64,000 nt of DNA from Marinoscillum sp. MHG1-6 (GCF_024714475.1 NZ_JAMZMI010000004.1:310001-374000), one strand, 5' to 3'; counted from the stretch's first letter, positions 25,132 through 34,184 are shown. Made by a program: numbers and translations. The notes: a model not told the origin generated them from the letters alone.

Positions 25132-25515
25132 ATGAAGGAATACTTATTCGCTTACGGTTTACTGAAACGAAAGTATAGTTCGAACCCAATTTACGGAGTT
25201 CCGCCCATGCCCATAAAGTACGTTGGAGTAGGTATTTACCAGGGAAAGCTCTATCGGGTTGCTCATTATCCCGGGGTCAAGTATGACCCAAAATCCTCTA
25301 ACAAAGTAATAGGAGATGTTTATGAGGTGAATAATCCCTTTTTCCTTAATCGTATGGATGCTTATGAAATGGCCTGGCCTTTGATCAAAAAATTTCCGGA
25401 ATACAGGAGGGTAAAGCGGCCCGTAATAGTAAAGGGAAAAACTATTCAATGCTGGGTATATGAATATGAAAAGCCCCTATCGCCTTTAAAGCGGATTTTT
25501 TCAGGAGATTTCTGA
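25132..25515 (+). CDS. Gamma-glutamylcyclotransferase-like (AIG2-like) protein
   Basis: A 127-residue protein of the GGCT/AIG2 superfamily. The N-terminal LFAYGLLKRKY corresponds to the family substrate loop (VFVYGTL), and GDVYEVNNPFFLNRMDAYEM to GEVYEV...LDxYE, where the glutamate of the YE pair is conserved. The C-terminal strand is TIQCWVYEYEKP. Family enzymes cyclise gamma-glutamyl groups to 5-oxoproline, but many bacterial members have no tested activity. Small soluble protein, first in a loose plus-strand series with a C2-like protein, thioredoxin and pyrophosphatase. Confidence 0.82.
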   Translation: MKEYLFAYGLLKRKYSSNPIYGVPPMPIKYVGVGIYQGKLYRVAHYPGVKYDPKSSNKVIGDVYEVNNPFFLNRMDAYEMAWPLIKKFPEYRRVKRPVIVKGKTIQCWVYEYEKPLSPLKRIFSGDF

Positions 25516-25589
25516 TAACCTGTACGTTTAATTTCAATCATTTTTAGGTATATTACTTATCACGGTACTGAACCTGAGACATCACCCCT

Positions 25590-25937
25590 ATGAGCAATGT
25601 TAAACTTCATACGCTTCATTGTCACCTAAACGATGAAACGGATTCTGATGAGATCTATTTAAAGTATAACGAGAATAAAATTTGGCCCATGGGCTTCTTC
25701 AAATTGGTCAATTCCGGAGATATTAAAAAGCTGGAGATTACACTGAAACACGAAGACCCCAAAAAGCCACTAATCATTGAAGTATGGAACTATGATTTCT
25801 TATCAAAAAACGATCTCATAGGAACCTTTGAGCTAATTATTGGAAGTGAAACATCCGGCAGGTTTCAGGCCAACATGAAACCTGCAGAAAAAAGAGGAAC
25901 CGCTTCTTATCTTTTAGATTGGGAAATACTCAACTAG
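25590..25937 (+). CDS. Small C2-like domain protein
   Basis: A 115-residue protein whose second half, KKPLIIEVWNYDFLSKNDLI and GTFELII, resembles the core of C2 domains, where VxDxDxxSxDDxIG carries calcium-binding aspartates; here the matching residues are Asn-Tyr-Asp and Lys-Asn-Asp, so calcium binding may be weak or lost. The first half, VKLHTLHCHLNDETDSDEIY, is compatible with further beta strands. There is no signal peptide. It lies 74 bases after the GGCT-like gene and 45 before thioredoxin. The family is inferred by eye; function unknown. Confidence 0.6.
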   Translation: MSNVKLHTLHCHLNDETDSDEIYLKYNENKIWPMGFFKLVNSGDIKKLEITLKHEDPKKPLIIEVWNYDFLSKNDLIGTFELIIGSETSGRFQANMKPAEKRGTASYLLDWEILN

Positions 25938-25982
25938 ATAAATTGATTCATCGTTTAATAAAACAACATAAGCCCTTAGTAA

Positions 25983-26297
25983 ATGTCTAATTTTAATGAA
26001 CTGATTAACCAGAACAAGCCCACACTGGTAGACTTTTCAGCCGATTGGTGTGGACCATGCAAGATGATGCCTCCCATCCTGAATCAGGTTAAATCTAAAA
26101 TGGGAGAAAAAATACATATCCTAAAAGTGGATGTGGATAAAAACCAGAAAGCCGCGCTTAAGTATGGTGTTAGAAGTATCCCTACCATAATTCTATTCAA
26201 AAACGGCAAGGTGTTATGGAGAAAAACCGGTGTTGCGCAATCACCAGAAATCACCTCCGCAGTAAAAAAGGCGATCGGTAAAGAAATTTTGCAATAA
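25983..26297 (+). CDS. trxA: Thioredoxin
   Basis: A 104-residue classical thioredoxin with active site WCGPCKMM in strand-helix context VDFSADWCGPCKMMPP, the cis-proline loop RSIPTIILFKNG, and no signal peptide, so cytosolic. It reduces protein disulfides with thioredoxin reductase. Residues ILKVDVDKNQKAALKYGV are typical of the family. It probably shares transcripts with the upstream C2-like gene (45-base gap). Whether it is the main TrxA of the organism cannot be told here. Confidence 0.93.
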   Translation: MSNFNELINQNKPTLVDFSADWCGPCKMMPPILNQVKSKMGEKIHILKVDVDKNQKAALKYGVRSIPTIILFKNGKVLWRKTGVAQSPEITSAVKKAIGKEILQ

Positions 26298-26366
26298 TAT
26301 CATTTGATCAAACGATTTCGTTCACTCTGATTTGTTTAGTTTGCAGTAGTATTTAACAACTCGCAA

Positions 26367-26900
26367 ATGATGAATCCATGGCATGATCTTAGGATCGGAG
26401 ACAATGCACCTGAAGAGGTCAATGGTATTATTGAAATCCCAAAAAACACCAGGGCTAAGTACGAGCTGGATAAAGAATCTGGTATGCTTATTTTGGATCG
26501 AGTGATCTACTCTTCCATGCACTACCCTGCTAACTATGGATTCATCCCGCGTACTTATTGTGATGATGGTGACCCATTGGACATTCTCATCCTTACTCAG
26601 ATTGAAGTTCAGCCTCTTTGTATAGTTCCAGCCAAGGTTATCGGCGTAATGCAAATGTTGGATCAGGGTGAAAAAGATGATAAAATCATCGCTGTTGCCA
26701 CTGGCGATATGAGTGTAAATCACCTAAATGACACGTCTGACCTTGCACAACATTTTGTAAAGGAGCTCCAGAACTTCTTTGAAGACTATAAAAAGCTTGA
26801 AAACAAAACGGTTGTTATCGAGGATTTTCAGGATCGAAACACAGCTGTGGCTATTGTTGAAAAAGCCATGGCCGACTATCAAAAGAAGTTTTCAAAATAA
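26367..26900 (+). CDS. ppa: Inorganic pyrophosphatase (type I)
   Basis: A 177-residue soluble family I pyrophosphatase, hydrolysing pyrophosphate to phosphate with magnesium. The signature [12 protein letters not shown] carries the catalytic aspartates; upstream are [20 protein letters not shown] and [14 protein letters not shown], and downstream [10 protein letters not shown]. The start may be at either of two adjacent ATG codons (26367 or 26370). A TAGTTTGC box at 26337-26344, close to TAnnTTTG, could be its promoter. It ends 4 bases before the convergent zinc-ribbon gene. Confidence 0.95.
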   Translation: MMNPWHDLRIGDNAPEEVNGIIEIPKNTRAKYELDKESGMLILDRVIYSSMHYPANYGFIPRTYCDDGDPLDILILTQIEVQPLCIVPAKVIGVMQMLDQGEKDDKIIAVATGDMSVNHLNDTSDLAQHFVKELQNFFEDYKKLENKTVVIEDFQDRNTAVAIVEKAMADYQKKFSK

Positions 26901-26904
26901 CTTT

Positions 26905-27219
26905 TCAGGACACCCTTCTCTGTTTGCCACAATACGTACAGGTGATAATTCCTTCGGGCACTTCATGATTACACGCCTCGCAGTTGTAGAATTCTGAAGT
27001 TAAGAGGTTTCCACTCTCATCCCGGTAAACATTGAGTTCTTTGCATTTCATGCAGTGAAAGTTTTGTATCTGGGGAAGTCGGTTGATAAAGCCACATTTT
27101 TGACAAACAGCCTTAACAGAGTCCCTTCGTTTATGGAGATACTTTACTCTGATCCAAAAAAAAGCTGGAAGAACCACAAAGGCCACAAAGAGCAACACAT
27201 ACAGATGATCATATTCCAT
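26905..27219 (-). CDS. Membrane-anchored protein with four CxxC knuckles
   Basis: A 104-residue protein with one N-terminal transmembrane helix (HLYVLLFVAFVVLPAFFWI), a basic stretch (RVKYLHKRRDS), then two zinc-ribbon pairs: CQKC with CMKC, and CEAC with CTYC, eight cysteines in all. The zinc ribbons would be in the cytosol by the positive-inside rule. I know no function for this architecture. It lies between pyrophosphatase (convergent, 4 bases apart) and ppk1 upstream on its own strand? In fact ppk1 lies downstream-independent at higher coordinates, transcribed the same way with a 42-base gap, so it may be co-transcribed after ppk1. Confidence 0.75.
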   Translation of the reverse strand: MEYDHLYVLLFVAFVVLPAFFWIRVKYLHKRRDSVKAVCQKCGFINRLPQIQNFHCMKCKELNVYRDESGNLLTSEFYNCEACNHEVPEGIITCTYCGKQRRVS

Positions 27220-27261
27220 GACGCCTTAATTAGATTAATGAAGCCTATTTCAGGTTTATGA

Positions 27262-29364
27262 TCAGAAAAGTTTGGCGTTCATTACAATCTCACGCTTAAC
27301 CTTATAGAATTCTTTGTGAATATTAAACCTTTTTTGATCCTCTGGCTGGTATGGAGTAAAAGAGCCATCCTCGTTCAGCACATAGGTATTTACATTGTCT
27401 TTAAGGTTATAAGCCAAAATATTGATTGCTTGCTGCTTCAATAATTGATCATTGATCAAAAACAATGACTCAAGTCTCCGCTCAAAACTACGCACCATCA
27501 TATCCGCACTTCCTGAGTAAACCAGGGGTTTCCCATTGTTGTGGAAATAGTAGATCCTCGAGTGCTCAAGATAATCTCCTACGATAGACCTTACCTCAAT
27601 ATTTTCACTTAGCCCAGCCCTTCCTGGTCTAATAGAACATATTCCCCTAACAATAAGCTTGATCGGAACACCTGCCTGAGAAGCAGAATACATCGCCATA
27701 ATCGTATCCTTATCCTGAAGGGAATTCATCTTAATAACTACACCCGAAGGTAAACCTTGCTTCGCATTTTCTTCCTCATTTTTTATGAGATCAATTAGTT
27801 TGTCCCGCATATCTCTCGGTGCGGTAAGCAGGTAAGTATATTTATCGGGAACCGAGTGCCCGGTAATTACATTGAAGAACTCCTGTACATCATTGGCATA
27901 ACCTTCATCAGAGCTGAGTAAACTTATGTCAGTATAAAGCTTCGAGGTGTCCTCATTGTAGTTTCCACTTGACATATGAACAAACCTGGTCACCTTATCC
28001 CGCTCTCTCCTCACAATCAGCAATAATTTCGTGTGCGTCTTAAGTGAACCAACCCCATAAATAACAAAGCATCCAGCTTTTTGAAGCTTTTGAGCTTCCT
28101 TTAGGTTATTCTCTTCGTCAAAGCGTGCTTTTACTTCAAACAAAACTGACACGTGCTTTCCGTTTTCAGCAGCATTGAGCAGGGCATTGACCACGCGGGA
28201 ATTTTTCGCCAGTCGATAGATGGTCAGCTTGATTGACAAAACATTTGGGTCCTCAGCTGCCTGATCCAAAAGGTCCAGCAATGGATCGATGGTATTGTAC
28301 GGATGATGTAACAGTATGTCCCGATCCTTCAGGATTTTGAACATATTCTGATCCTCGTACTCCGACATACTAATTGGAGGAACCGGAGCCTGTCTGTCAG
28401 GTAAAAGATGCCTTAGATCTTCGTGACCAACCATTTGCCAAAGCCCAGTATAGTCCATCAACGCTTCCATTGGTATTTTGATCACATTCTCAGGACTGAT
28501 GTCATATTTGCTCATCAGCTGGCGTAAGAGCCATTTGTCATGATCCGATTCAATTTCCAAACGTACAACCCTTCCGGTCTTACGCGTTTTAAGTTTCTTC
28601 TTTACCTCCTCGATAAAATTAGCCTCATCATCCTCAGACTCTTCGAGCGTAAAATCCCCATTTCTTGTCACTCTGAACAGTGTAGACGAAACAATCTTTA
28701 CATTCTTGAACAGATCCCCTAAATGCTCCCTGATTATTTCTTCAATGGGAACGAATATGGTTTTCCCCTTACGGTCAAGCTCATAAAAGCGAGGCAGGTT
28801 CTGTGGTATCTGGATAAAAGACATCTTCTTTTTATCCTTGTTGTCCAGGCTCTTCGTTACCACTCCGAAAATCAGAACATTGTTAACCAGAATCGGAAAG
28901 GTATGGTAACTGTCATATACCATTGGAGTGAGCATCGGGAAAACGATCTTCTCGAAATAGTGAGTCACCTTATCTTTCTCCCTTTTTTCCAACTCCTCCA
29001 ATCCCTGAACCAGGAACCCGTTTTGAGCAAATTCCGGCTTAAGTTTTTCAGTGAAAATTTTATTTTGAAGTGCCGCAAATGCCTGGTAATCTCCAAGCAG
29101 CTTCATCTTGAAGGGAATAGATCTTAAACCGCAATAGTCAATGCGCTCCTTACCATAATCAAGGTAATTGTAAAGACTTCCTACCCGAATCATAAAGAAC
29201 TCATCCGCATTAGATGAGGTGATCGCCAAAAATTTCAGCTTATCAACGATACTCCTACCCTCCTTTTCGCTCTGATCCAGCACTCGGTGGTTAAAGTGCA
29301 ACCAACTTAAATCCCTGCTGATCAGTTCACTTTGAAATATCTGCTGATTATATTTTTCGATCAT
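27262..29364 (-). CDS. ppk1: Polyphosphate kinase 1
   Basis: PPK1, 700 residues from the ATG at 29364; a further ATG at 29385 would add seven residues (MIFKSRK). It makes polyphosphate from ATP reversibly through a phosphohistidine. Landmarks: the N-terminal ISRDLSWLHFNHRVLDQS, the core ILLHHPYNTIDPLLDLLDQA, KLTIYRLAKNSRVVNAL and VSVLFEVKARFDEENN, the catalytic histidine region FVHMSSGNYNEDTSKLYTD, and IVRGICSIRPGRAG, with EHSRIYYFHNNGKPLVYSGS near the end. It may be co-transcribed with the downstream zinc-ribbon gene. A terminator separates it from mdh upstream, so it has its own promoter. Confidence 0.96.
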   Translation of the reverse strand: MIEKYNQQIFQSELISRDLSWLHFNHRVLDQSEKEGRSIVDKLKFLAITSSNADEFFMIRVGSLYNYLDYGKERIDYCGLRSIPFKMKLLGDYQAFAALQNKIFTEKLKPEFAQNGFLVQGLEELEKREKDKVTHYFEKIVFPMLTPMVYDSYHTFPILVNNVLIFGVVTKSLDNKDKKKMSFIQIPQNLPRFYELDRKGKTIFVPIEEIIREHLGDLFKNVKIVSSTLFRVTRNGDFTLEESEDDEANFIEEVKKKLKTRKTGRVVRLEIESDHDKWLLRQLMSKYDISPENVIKIPMEALMDYTGLWQMVGHEDLRHLLPDRQAPVPPISMSEYEDQNMFKILKDRDILLHHPYNTIDPLLDLLDQAAEDPNVLSIKLTIYRLAKNSRVVNALLNAAENGKHVSVLFEVKARFDEENNLKEAQKLQKAGCFVIYGVGSLKTHTKLLLIVRRERDKVTRFVHMSSGNYNEDTSKLYTDISLLSSDEGYANDVQEFFNVITGHSVPDKYTYLLTAPRDMRDKLIDLIKNEEENAKQGLPSGVVIKMNSLQDKDTIMAMYSASQAGVPIKLIVRGICSIRPGRAGLSENIEVRSIVGDYLEHSRIYYFHNNGKPLVYSGSADMMVRSFERRLESLFLINDQLLKQQAINILAYNLKDNVNTYVLNEDGSFTPYQPEDQKRFNIHKEFYKVKREIVMNAKLF

Positions 29365-29410
29365 CTTACGGCTCTTAAATATCAAGGAGCAATATATAAA
29401 ATGAAAAAAA

Positions 29411-29431
29411 AAGCCGCTCGATGAGCGGCTT
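29411..29431 (-). terminator. Terminator after mdh
   Basis: AAGCCGCTC, a three-base loop, GAGCGGCTT, and then on the minus strand a run of nine T. It ends the mdh transcript 25 bases after the stop and shields ppk1. Confidence 0.92.
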
Positions 29432-29455
29432 AATCTTTTATATAAAAAAGTGAAT

Positions 29456-30394
29456 TTAGATCACACTCATCTCAGTAAGTACATCATTCATCTTACGAAC
29501 AGCATCCGCGCTCGTTTTGAAGTTCTCTTGCTCAGCGCTATCAAGTTCGATCTCAACAATCTGCTCAATACCACCTTTACCTATAATCACAGGAACACCT
29601 AAAGCAATGTCACTCTGCCCGTACTCACCACTCAAGAATGCGGAGCATGGGAACATCTTCTTAGTATCACAAGCGATTGCCTGAACCATTGCAGATACGG
29701 CAGCTCCCGGAGCGTACCATGCAGAAGTACCTAACAACTTAGTCAAAGTTGCACCTCCAACTTTAGTTTCTTCCTTGACATAAGTAAGCTTGTCATCACT
29801 CAAGAACTTAGAAACAGGAACACTGTTTCTGGTTGCAAGACGAGTCAATGGAATCATGCCTGTATCGCTGTGCGCTCCGATAACCATGCCATCTACATCC
29901 GACTGAGGGCACTCCAAAGCTTCCGCTAATCTGTATTTGAAACGAGCAGAATCCAACGCTCCACCCATTCCAATGATTCTGTTTTTAGGAAGACCAGTTG
30001 CTTTGTGAGCCAAATAAGTCATAGTATCCATTGGATTGGAAACCACAATGATGATCACATCAGGAGAATGCTTGATCAGGTTTTCTGATACACTTTTAAC
30101 GATACCCGCATTCGTAGAGATCAATTCTTCTCTAGTCATACCTGGCTTTCTTGGAATACCCGAAGTAATCACCGCAATATCACTTCCCGCCGTTTTCGAG
30201 TAGTCATTAGTTGTACCAGTGATCTTCGTATCGAAGCTGTTCAAAGATGCAGTTTGCATCAAATCCATAGCCTTACCTTCCGCAAAGCCTTCTTTAATGT
30301 CGATAAGTACAACTTCCGAAGCAAAGTCTTTGATAGCAATGTATTCTGCACAACTGGCGCCCACTGCTCCCGCGCCTACTACAGTAACTTTCAT
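29456..30394 (-). CDS. mdh: Malate dehydrogenase (NAD)
   Basis: A 312-residue LDH-like malate dehydrogenase of the TCA cycle. The NAD-binding fold begins VTVVGAGAVGASCAEYIAIK with the adenine-binding Asp in EVVLIDIKEG. The substrate loop SGIPRKPGMTREEL carries Arg residues for malate rather than lactate specificity. The catalytic pair is Asp in ALDSARFKYRL and His in MVIGAHSDTGMIPLTR. Length and motifs are normal. The gene is alone, with a strong terminator and a probable promoter about 110 bases upstream (30505-30512). Confidence 0.97.
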   Translation of the reverse strand: MKVTVVGAGAVGASCAEYIAIKDFASEVVLIDIKEGFAEGKAMDLMQTASLNSFDTKITGTTNDYSKTAGSDIAVITSGIPRKPGMTREELISTNAGIVKSVSENLIKHSPDVIIIVVSNPMDTMTYLAHKATGLPKNRIIGMGGALDSARFKYRLAEALECPQSDVDGMVIGAHSDTGMIPLTRLATRNSVPVSKFLSDDKLTYVKEETKVGGATLTKLLGTSAWYAPGAAVSAMVQAIACDTKKMFPCSAFLSGEYGQSDIALGVPVIIGKGGIEQIVEIELDSAEQENFKTSADAVRKMNDVLTEMSVI

Positions 30395-30504
30395 TATTAT
30401 GTTTGTTTAGGGTTATTCCTGATAAAACAAGAGAATGACCACCTAAATAAGAATGGACACGTTCAACCTATTTATCTATGGAGTATAATTTCTATTTCGG
30501 GCCG

Positions 30505-30512
30505 CTAAATTA
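30505..30512 (-). promoter_or_regulatory. Candidate mdh promoter (-7 TAATTTAG)
   Basis: On the minus strand GCTAATTTAGCGG repeats the string found before pdhB and the GT4 gene at 53265. It would give an mdh leader of about 105 bases. No clear -33 box was found. Confidence 0.4.
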
Positions 30513-30555
30513 GCACCCAAATAAGGAATAGCAAAGTCAAAATAGCTGAAGTATG

Positions 30556-31071
30556 TCAGCTATACACGGTATTTAATTCAAAGAAGCCTCGATTACTCTT
30601 GTAGGCATCAAATAGTTTGGCGGTAAACTCATCGCAAAGCTGGGCGTAACCGGTCATCATCTTTGCCTGAATAGATGGATGGTGCTCCATGACCTCAAAT
30701 ATATTTGACGAGGGTATCACATAAAGCTCAGTGCCCTCCCCCAGAACAATGGCAGAATTTCTTCTTTTGGCTTTGGACAAAATAGCATTCTCTCCAAAAA
30801 CACTTCCATTTCTCAAAATCAGCAGCTTTTCAAATTCACCTCCAATTTCAAGATTCAGCGAGACAACGCCCTTTTTAACGATATAAAGTGCGTGACTGGG
30901 GTCATTGGAAAAGTAAACCACTTCATTCTCATTGTAGCTGCGAACGTAGATATAGGGCTGAAGCTTAGCCAGTTCCTCATTGGACAATTCAGACATCAAA
31001 CGATTCTTTCTTAAAAACCGATAGAGCCTTTTGTCTTCATCCGAGTAGGTTTTCTTAAAATACTTCAGCAT
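30556..31071 (-). CDS. Cyclic-nucleotide-binding domain protein without DNA-binding domain
   Basis: A 171-residue protein with a cNMP-binding (CAP-type) beta-roll at residues ~25-140: LQPYIYVRSYNENEVVYFSN, HALYIVKKGVVSLNLEI, the phosphate-binding-cassette region GSVFGENAILSKAKRRNSAI, and TELYVIPSSNIFEVMEHH. A C-terminal helix follows (IQAKMMTGYAQLCDEFTAKL) but no helix-turn-helix, so it is not a CRP/FNR regulator by itself. The GENAILSKAKRR stretch keeps the Gly-Glu and an Arg of the cassette, so nucleotide binding is possible. Its start lies inside the end of tilS (17-base overlap), which suggests translational coupling. Its partner is unknown. Confidence 0.82.
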   Translation of the reverse strand: MLKYFKKTYSDEDKRLYRFLRKNRLMSELSNEELAKLQPYIYVRSYNENEVVYFSNDPSHALYIVKKGVVSLNLEIGGEFEKLLILRNGSVFGENAILSKAKRRNSAIVLGEGTELYVIPSSNIFEVMEHHPSIQAKMMTGYAQLCDEFTAKLFDAYKSNRGFFELNTVYS

Positions 31072-32389
31072 CAGTAGAGATAATTTTCAAAACGCTTTTG
31101 GTGGCTTCCCCAACTTTGAAACGATCATCAATTCTATGACCAACCAGCCAAACAATCGCGCCATTAGACTCAACAACCAAAACGTCCTTTTTCAATGATA
31201 CGGGAATTTTACTGTCAATCATATAATCACTTACCATTTTTTTACCCTTCATTCCCAATGGAACAAATTTGTCCCCTTTTTTCCAATTGCGAAGTTTCAA
31301 AGGCCATTCTATCTTATTCGCATCCAACAAGGCAACACCACTCCCCTGATCCAACTTTTCCACCATTTCAACATTCCTAAATTGCAATACCGCATTTGCA
31401 AAACGAACTATGCTTTCCCCTTCATACACCAAAACTTCCACATCACTCAACTCACTTGCCAAAGGCTTGATTATCAGTTTTTCTCTATCTACGTTGAGTG
31501 AATGGGTCTGAGAGGAAAACATCTTCCCCGATTGACCATCGAGTACACAACTATATAAATCCTGTATTTGCCTGAAATTCATCTGGTAATCAGAAAGAAT
31601 TTCAGAAAGAATTAAAAGTGATTTTTTATCATTACTTACCCAATTGGTTCCGAGCTCTTCATAACCATTATCCATTTTCATATGAGAAGCCCTTATATCC
31701 ATGGCAGTTGATTCTAACAACTCAATTGCTCCTTCCATTCTGACAAGCGTATCCTGAAAAGTCTCGAGTATTGAAGGGTTGATTTCTTTGAGAACAGGGC
31801 TCACATTATGGCGAATATGATTTCGCTGATAGTCTACCTTTGAATTGGAGGAGTCTTCGCGCCACTCCACATTATACTGCTCGGCGTACTTCTTAATTTG
31901 GTCACGATTGGCAAACATAAGCGGACGAATGATGTAACCATTCTTAACAGGAATACCTCGAAACCCTTTTGGACCAGTCCCTTTTATTAAGTTGAGCAAG
32001 ACCGTCTCAATGGAGTCATTAAGATGGTGAGCAGTTGCCAGCCTGGTATATCCGTGATCGGCCATTAGAGATTCGAAAAATTCATAACGAATCTTCCTGG
32101 CGACCATTTGGATAGATTCATTTGTGTCATAAGCATCGGCATCTACCTCTTTTACATAGACCATGACATCATGGGCTTTCGCCCAGTCAACTACAAAGTC
32201 ACGATCTCTGACCGAATCATCGCCTCGAAGATTGTAATTCACATGGGCAATCGAAAATGGAATCCCCGCGTTTAAGAATAGTTGAGCCATAACCATAGAG
32301 TCAATGCCACCACTAACCGCAAGCAGTAGTTCATCTTCCTGACTAAAAAGATTCTCTTTGGTAATAAATTTTAACAATGACTCAACCAT
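31055..32389 (-). CDS. tilS: tRNA(Ile)-lysidine synthase
   Basis: A 444-residue TilS. The N-terminal PP-loop ATPase motif is LLLAVSGGIDSMVMAQLF, followed by IAHVNYNLRGDDSVRDRDFV, and TAHHLNDSIETVLLNLIKGT with GFRGIP, all family-specific. A helical linker and a C-terminal substrate-binding domain (LKLRNWKKGDKFVPLGMKGK) complete the long form. It converts cytidine 34 of the CAU-anticodon tRNA-Ile to lysidine so that AUA is read as isoleucine; it is essential. The downstream cNMP-binding gene overlaps its 3' end. It is divergent from ostA with only 44 bases between starts. Confidence 0.95.
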   Translation of the reverse strand: MVESLLKFITKENLFSQEDELLLAVSGGIDSMVMAQLFLNAGIPFSIAHVNYNLRGDDSVRDRDFVVDWAKAHDVMVYVKEVDADAYDTNESIQMVARKIRYEFFESLMADHGYTRLATAHHLNDSIETVLLNLIKGTGPKGFRGIPVKNGYIIRPLMFANRDQIKKYAEQYNVEWREDSSNSKVDYQRNHIRHNVSPVLKEINPSILETFQDTLVRMEGAIELLESTAMDIRASHMKMDNGYEELGTNWVSNDKKSLLILSEILSDYQMNFRQIQDLYSCVLDGQSGKMFSSQTHSLNVDREKLIIKPLASELSDVEVLVYEGESIVRFANAVLQFRNVEMVEKLDQGSGVALLDANKIEWPLKLRNWKKGDKFVPLGMKGKKMVSDYMIDSKIPVSLKKDVLVVESNGAIVWLVGHRIDDRFKVGEATKSVLKIISTDAEVF

Positions 32390-32418
32390 AACTAAGTAAT
32401 GACTATCGTCTGAATGAT

Positions 32419-32426
32419 TAGCTTTG
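32419..32426 (+). promoter_or_regulatory. Promoter of the OstA-like gene (-7 TAGCTTTG), nearly leaderless
   Basis: TAGCTTTGCG matches TAnnTTTG exactly and ends only 7 bases before the ATG at 32434. With the usual start point 5-7 bases past the -7 box, the mRNA would begin at or a few bases before the initiation codon. Confidence 0.5.
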
Positions 32427-32433
32427 CGAACCC

Positions 32434-34149
32434 ATGTTCAAGTTACAATATTACATTATTCCGCTCATCGTTTTCGCCACAACGTCCATCGGCTATTCTC
32501 AGAAGAAAAACGACAAGATCAGGTATAAAGCCGATGAGCTTGAACTTATAAAAATTGATAATGAAAAGGTAAGAAAGCTCAATCGAAATGTGATCTTTAC
32601 TCAAGAAAACACGACCGTGTATTGTGACAGTTCCTATTATTATAAGGACACCAATATCATGGAGGCCTACGGTCACATACGAATTGTAGATAAAGAAACA
32701 ACCATCACCTCCGAGCGACTTACCTATAATGGAGACACGAGGATTGCCTATCTCAGGAAAAATGTGATCTATCGCAATGAAGAACACACTTTATATACAG
32801 ATTTCCTGGATTATGATATGGATAATGAAATAGCTCATTATTTCAATAAAGGAAAGCTGATTGATTCAACAAATACCTTAACCAGTAAAATCGGCTACTT
32901 CTACTCCATTCAGGATTATGCCATTTTCTGGAAAAACGTCTTTTTGGATGCTCCTGATTACGATCTATACACAGACACTTTAAGATATCAGACTCAATCC
33001 AAAATCGCCTACACCTTTGGGCCAACCAAAATTGTCAAGCCGGACAGCAGTGTACTAAACGCTCAAAAGGGAGAGTTTCGAACAAAAACAGATGAATCTG
33101 AATTCAAACAAGGAGCCATTGAAACACCTGAATATTATATGGAAGGCGACCAGCTCTATTTTGATGAGGCCAATAAATACTACAAGGCGATTGGACATGT
33201 CGTACTCACCTCAAAGGAAGACAGCGTGATCATCATTGGTGATGAAGGGTACTATGATAAGGAGGCAGGGATAAGCAAGGTCTATGGGAACCCTTTGATG
33301 AAAAAGCCAATCGATAATGATACCCTTTTTCTTGCGGCTGACACTTTGATGGCGCTGGAAAGTGAATTCGATTCATTGAAGCGGATCCTCGCATTTCATG
33401 ATGTAAGACTTTACAAAAAGGGCCTTTCAGGAATATCTGACTCCATGGCCTATTTCAAAAAGGATTCTCTTCTGGTTTTTTATCATGAACCTGTCATGTG
33501 GAATAATAAGAATCAAAGTGAGGGAGATACTATTAAGCTGCTGATCAAAAACGAAAACCTGGATCAAATGCTTATTAATACCAATGCCTTTTTGATATCA
33601 GAAGATACGCTCAAGAACTACAATCAAATCAAGGGGCGAAATCAGATAGCCTATTTCGTCAAGAGTAAGATTGAGAAAATGAAGGTCAATGGGAATGGCG
33701 AAATGCTCTATTACAGTCTGGAGGAAGGAGACTCTGTTCTAAGAGGGATGAACAAGGTCTTTTGTAGTCATATGGAATTAAATTTCAGAGATGAGAAATT
33801 GGTCATGTTTAAAGTATATGTAAATCCTGAAGCCAATTTCATTCCGCCTCATGAACTCACTCCTCAAATCCAGCGTCTCGAAGGCTTTCAATGGCGCATT
33901 GAAGAAAAACCGGAGATATATGATGTCGTCTTCTATTATGACAGTACTTATGTCGAACCAAAAACAACTCCTGAAATCATTGAAGCAACTATAGAAGAGG
34001 TGATCGCACCTGAAGAGAATGCCCCTGTAGAGAACACTCCAATCAATGAAGAACCGGCCATACAGCCTTTTGAAAAGCCCAAGCAAGTTCCCAGACTAAA
34101 AGAACAGACAGAAGGAGATGTTAAAAATTACAAAAGCGGCATACAATGA
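32434..34149 (+). CDS. OstA/LptA-like periplasmic protein
   Basis: A 571-residue protein with a signal peptide (YYIIPLIVFATTSIGYSQ) and a long series of OstA/LptA-like beta strands: VIFTQENTTVYCDSSYYYKD, MEAYGHIRIVDKETTITSER, LTYNGDTRIAYLRKNVIYRN and so on to about residue 480. In Proteobacteria LptA bridges lipopolysaccharide from the inner to the outer membrane; Bacteroidota carry this larger OstA-like form, presumably with the same role. The C-terminal ~70 residues are Pro/Glu-rich and low in complexity (IEEVIAPEENAPVENTPINE). It heads a run of envelope and housekeeping genes and lies 61 bases before bamD. Confidence 0.88.
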   Translation: MFKLQYYIIPLIVFATTSIGYSQKKNDKIRYKADELELIKIDNEKVRKLNRNVIFTQENTTVYCDSSYYYKDTNIMEAYGHIRIVDKETTITSERLTYNGDTRIAYLRKNVIYRNEEHTLYTDFLDYDMDNEIAHYFNKGKLIDSTNTLTSKIGYFYSIQDYAIFWKNVFLDAPDYDLYTDTLRYQTQSKIAYTFGPTKIVKPDSSVLNAQKGEFRTKTDESEFKQGAIETPEYYMEGDQLYFDEANKYYKAIGHVVLTSKEDSVIIIGDEGYYDKEAGISKVYGNPLMKKPIDNDTLFLAADTLMALESEFDSLKRILAFHDVRLYKKGLSGISDSMAYFKKDSLLVFYHEPVMWNNKNQSEGDTIKLLIKNENLDQMLINTNAFLISEDTLKNYNQIKGRNQIAYFVKSKIEKMKVNGNGEMLYYSLEEGDSVLRGMNKVFCSHMELNFRDEKLVMFKVYVNPEANFIPPHELTPQIQRLEGFQWRIEEKPEIYDVVFYYDSTYVEPKTTPEIIEATIEEVIAPEENAPVENTPINEEPAIQPFEKPKQVPRLKEQTEGDVKNYKSGIQ

Positions 34150-34184
34150 TTTTGGGGCTTTTCGGTTTAAGAAATCAAAAGGGT

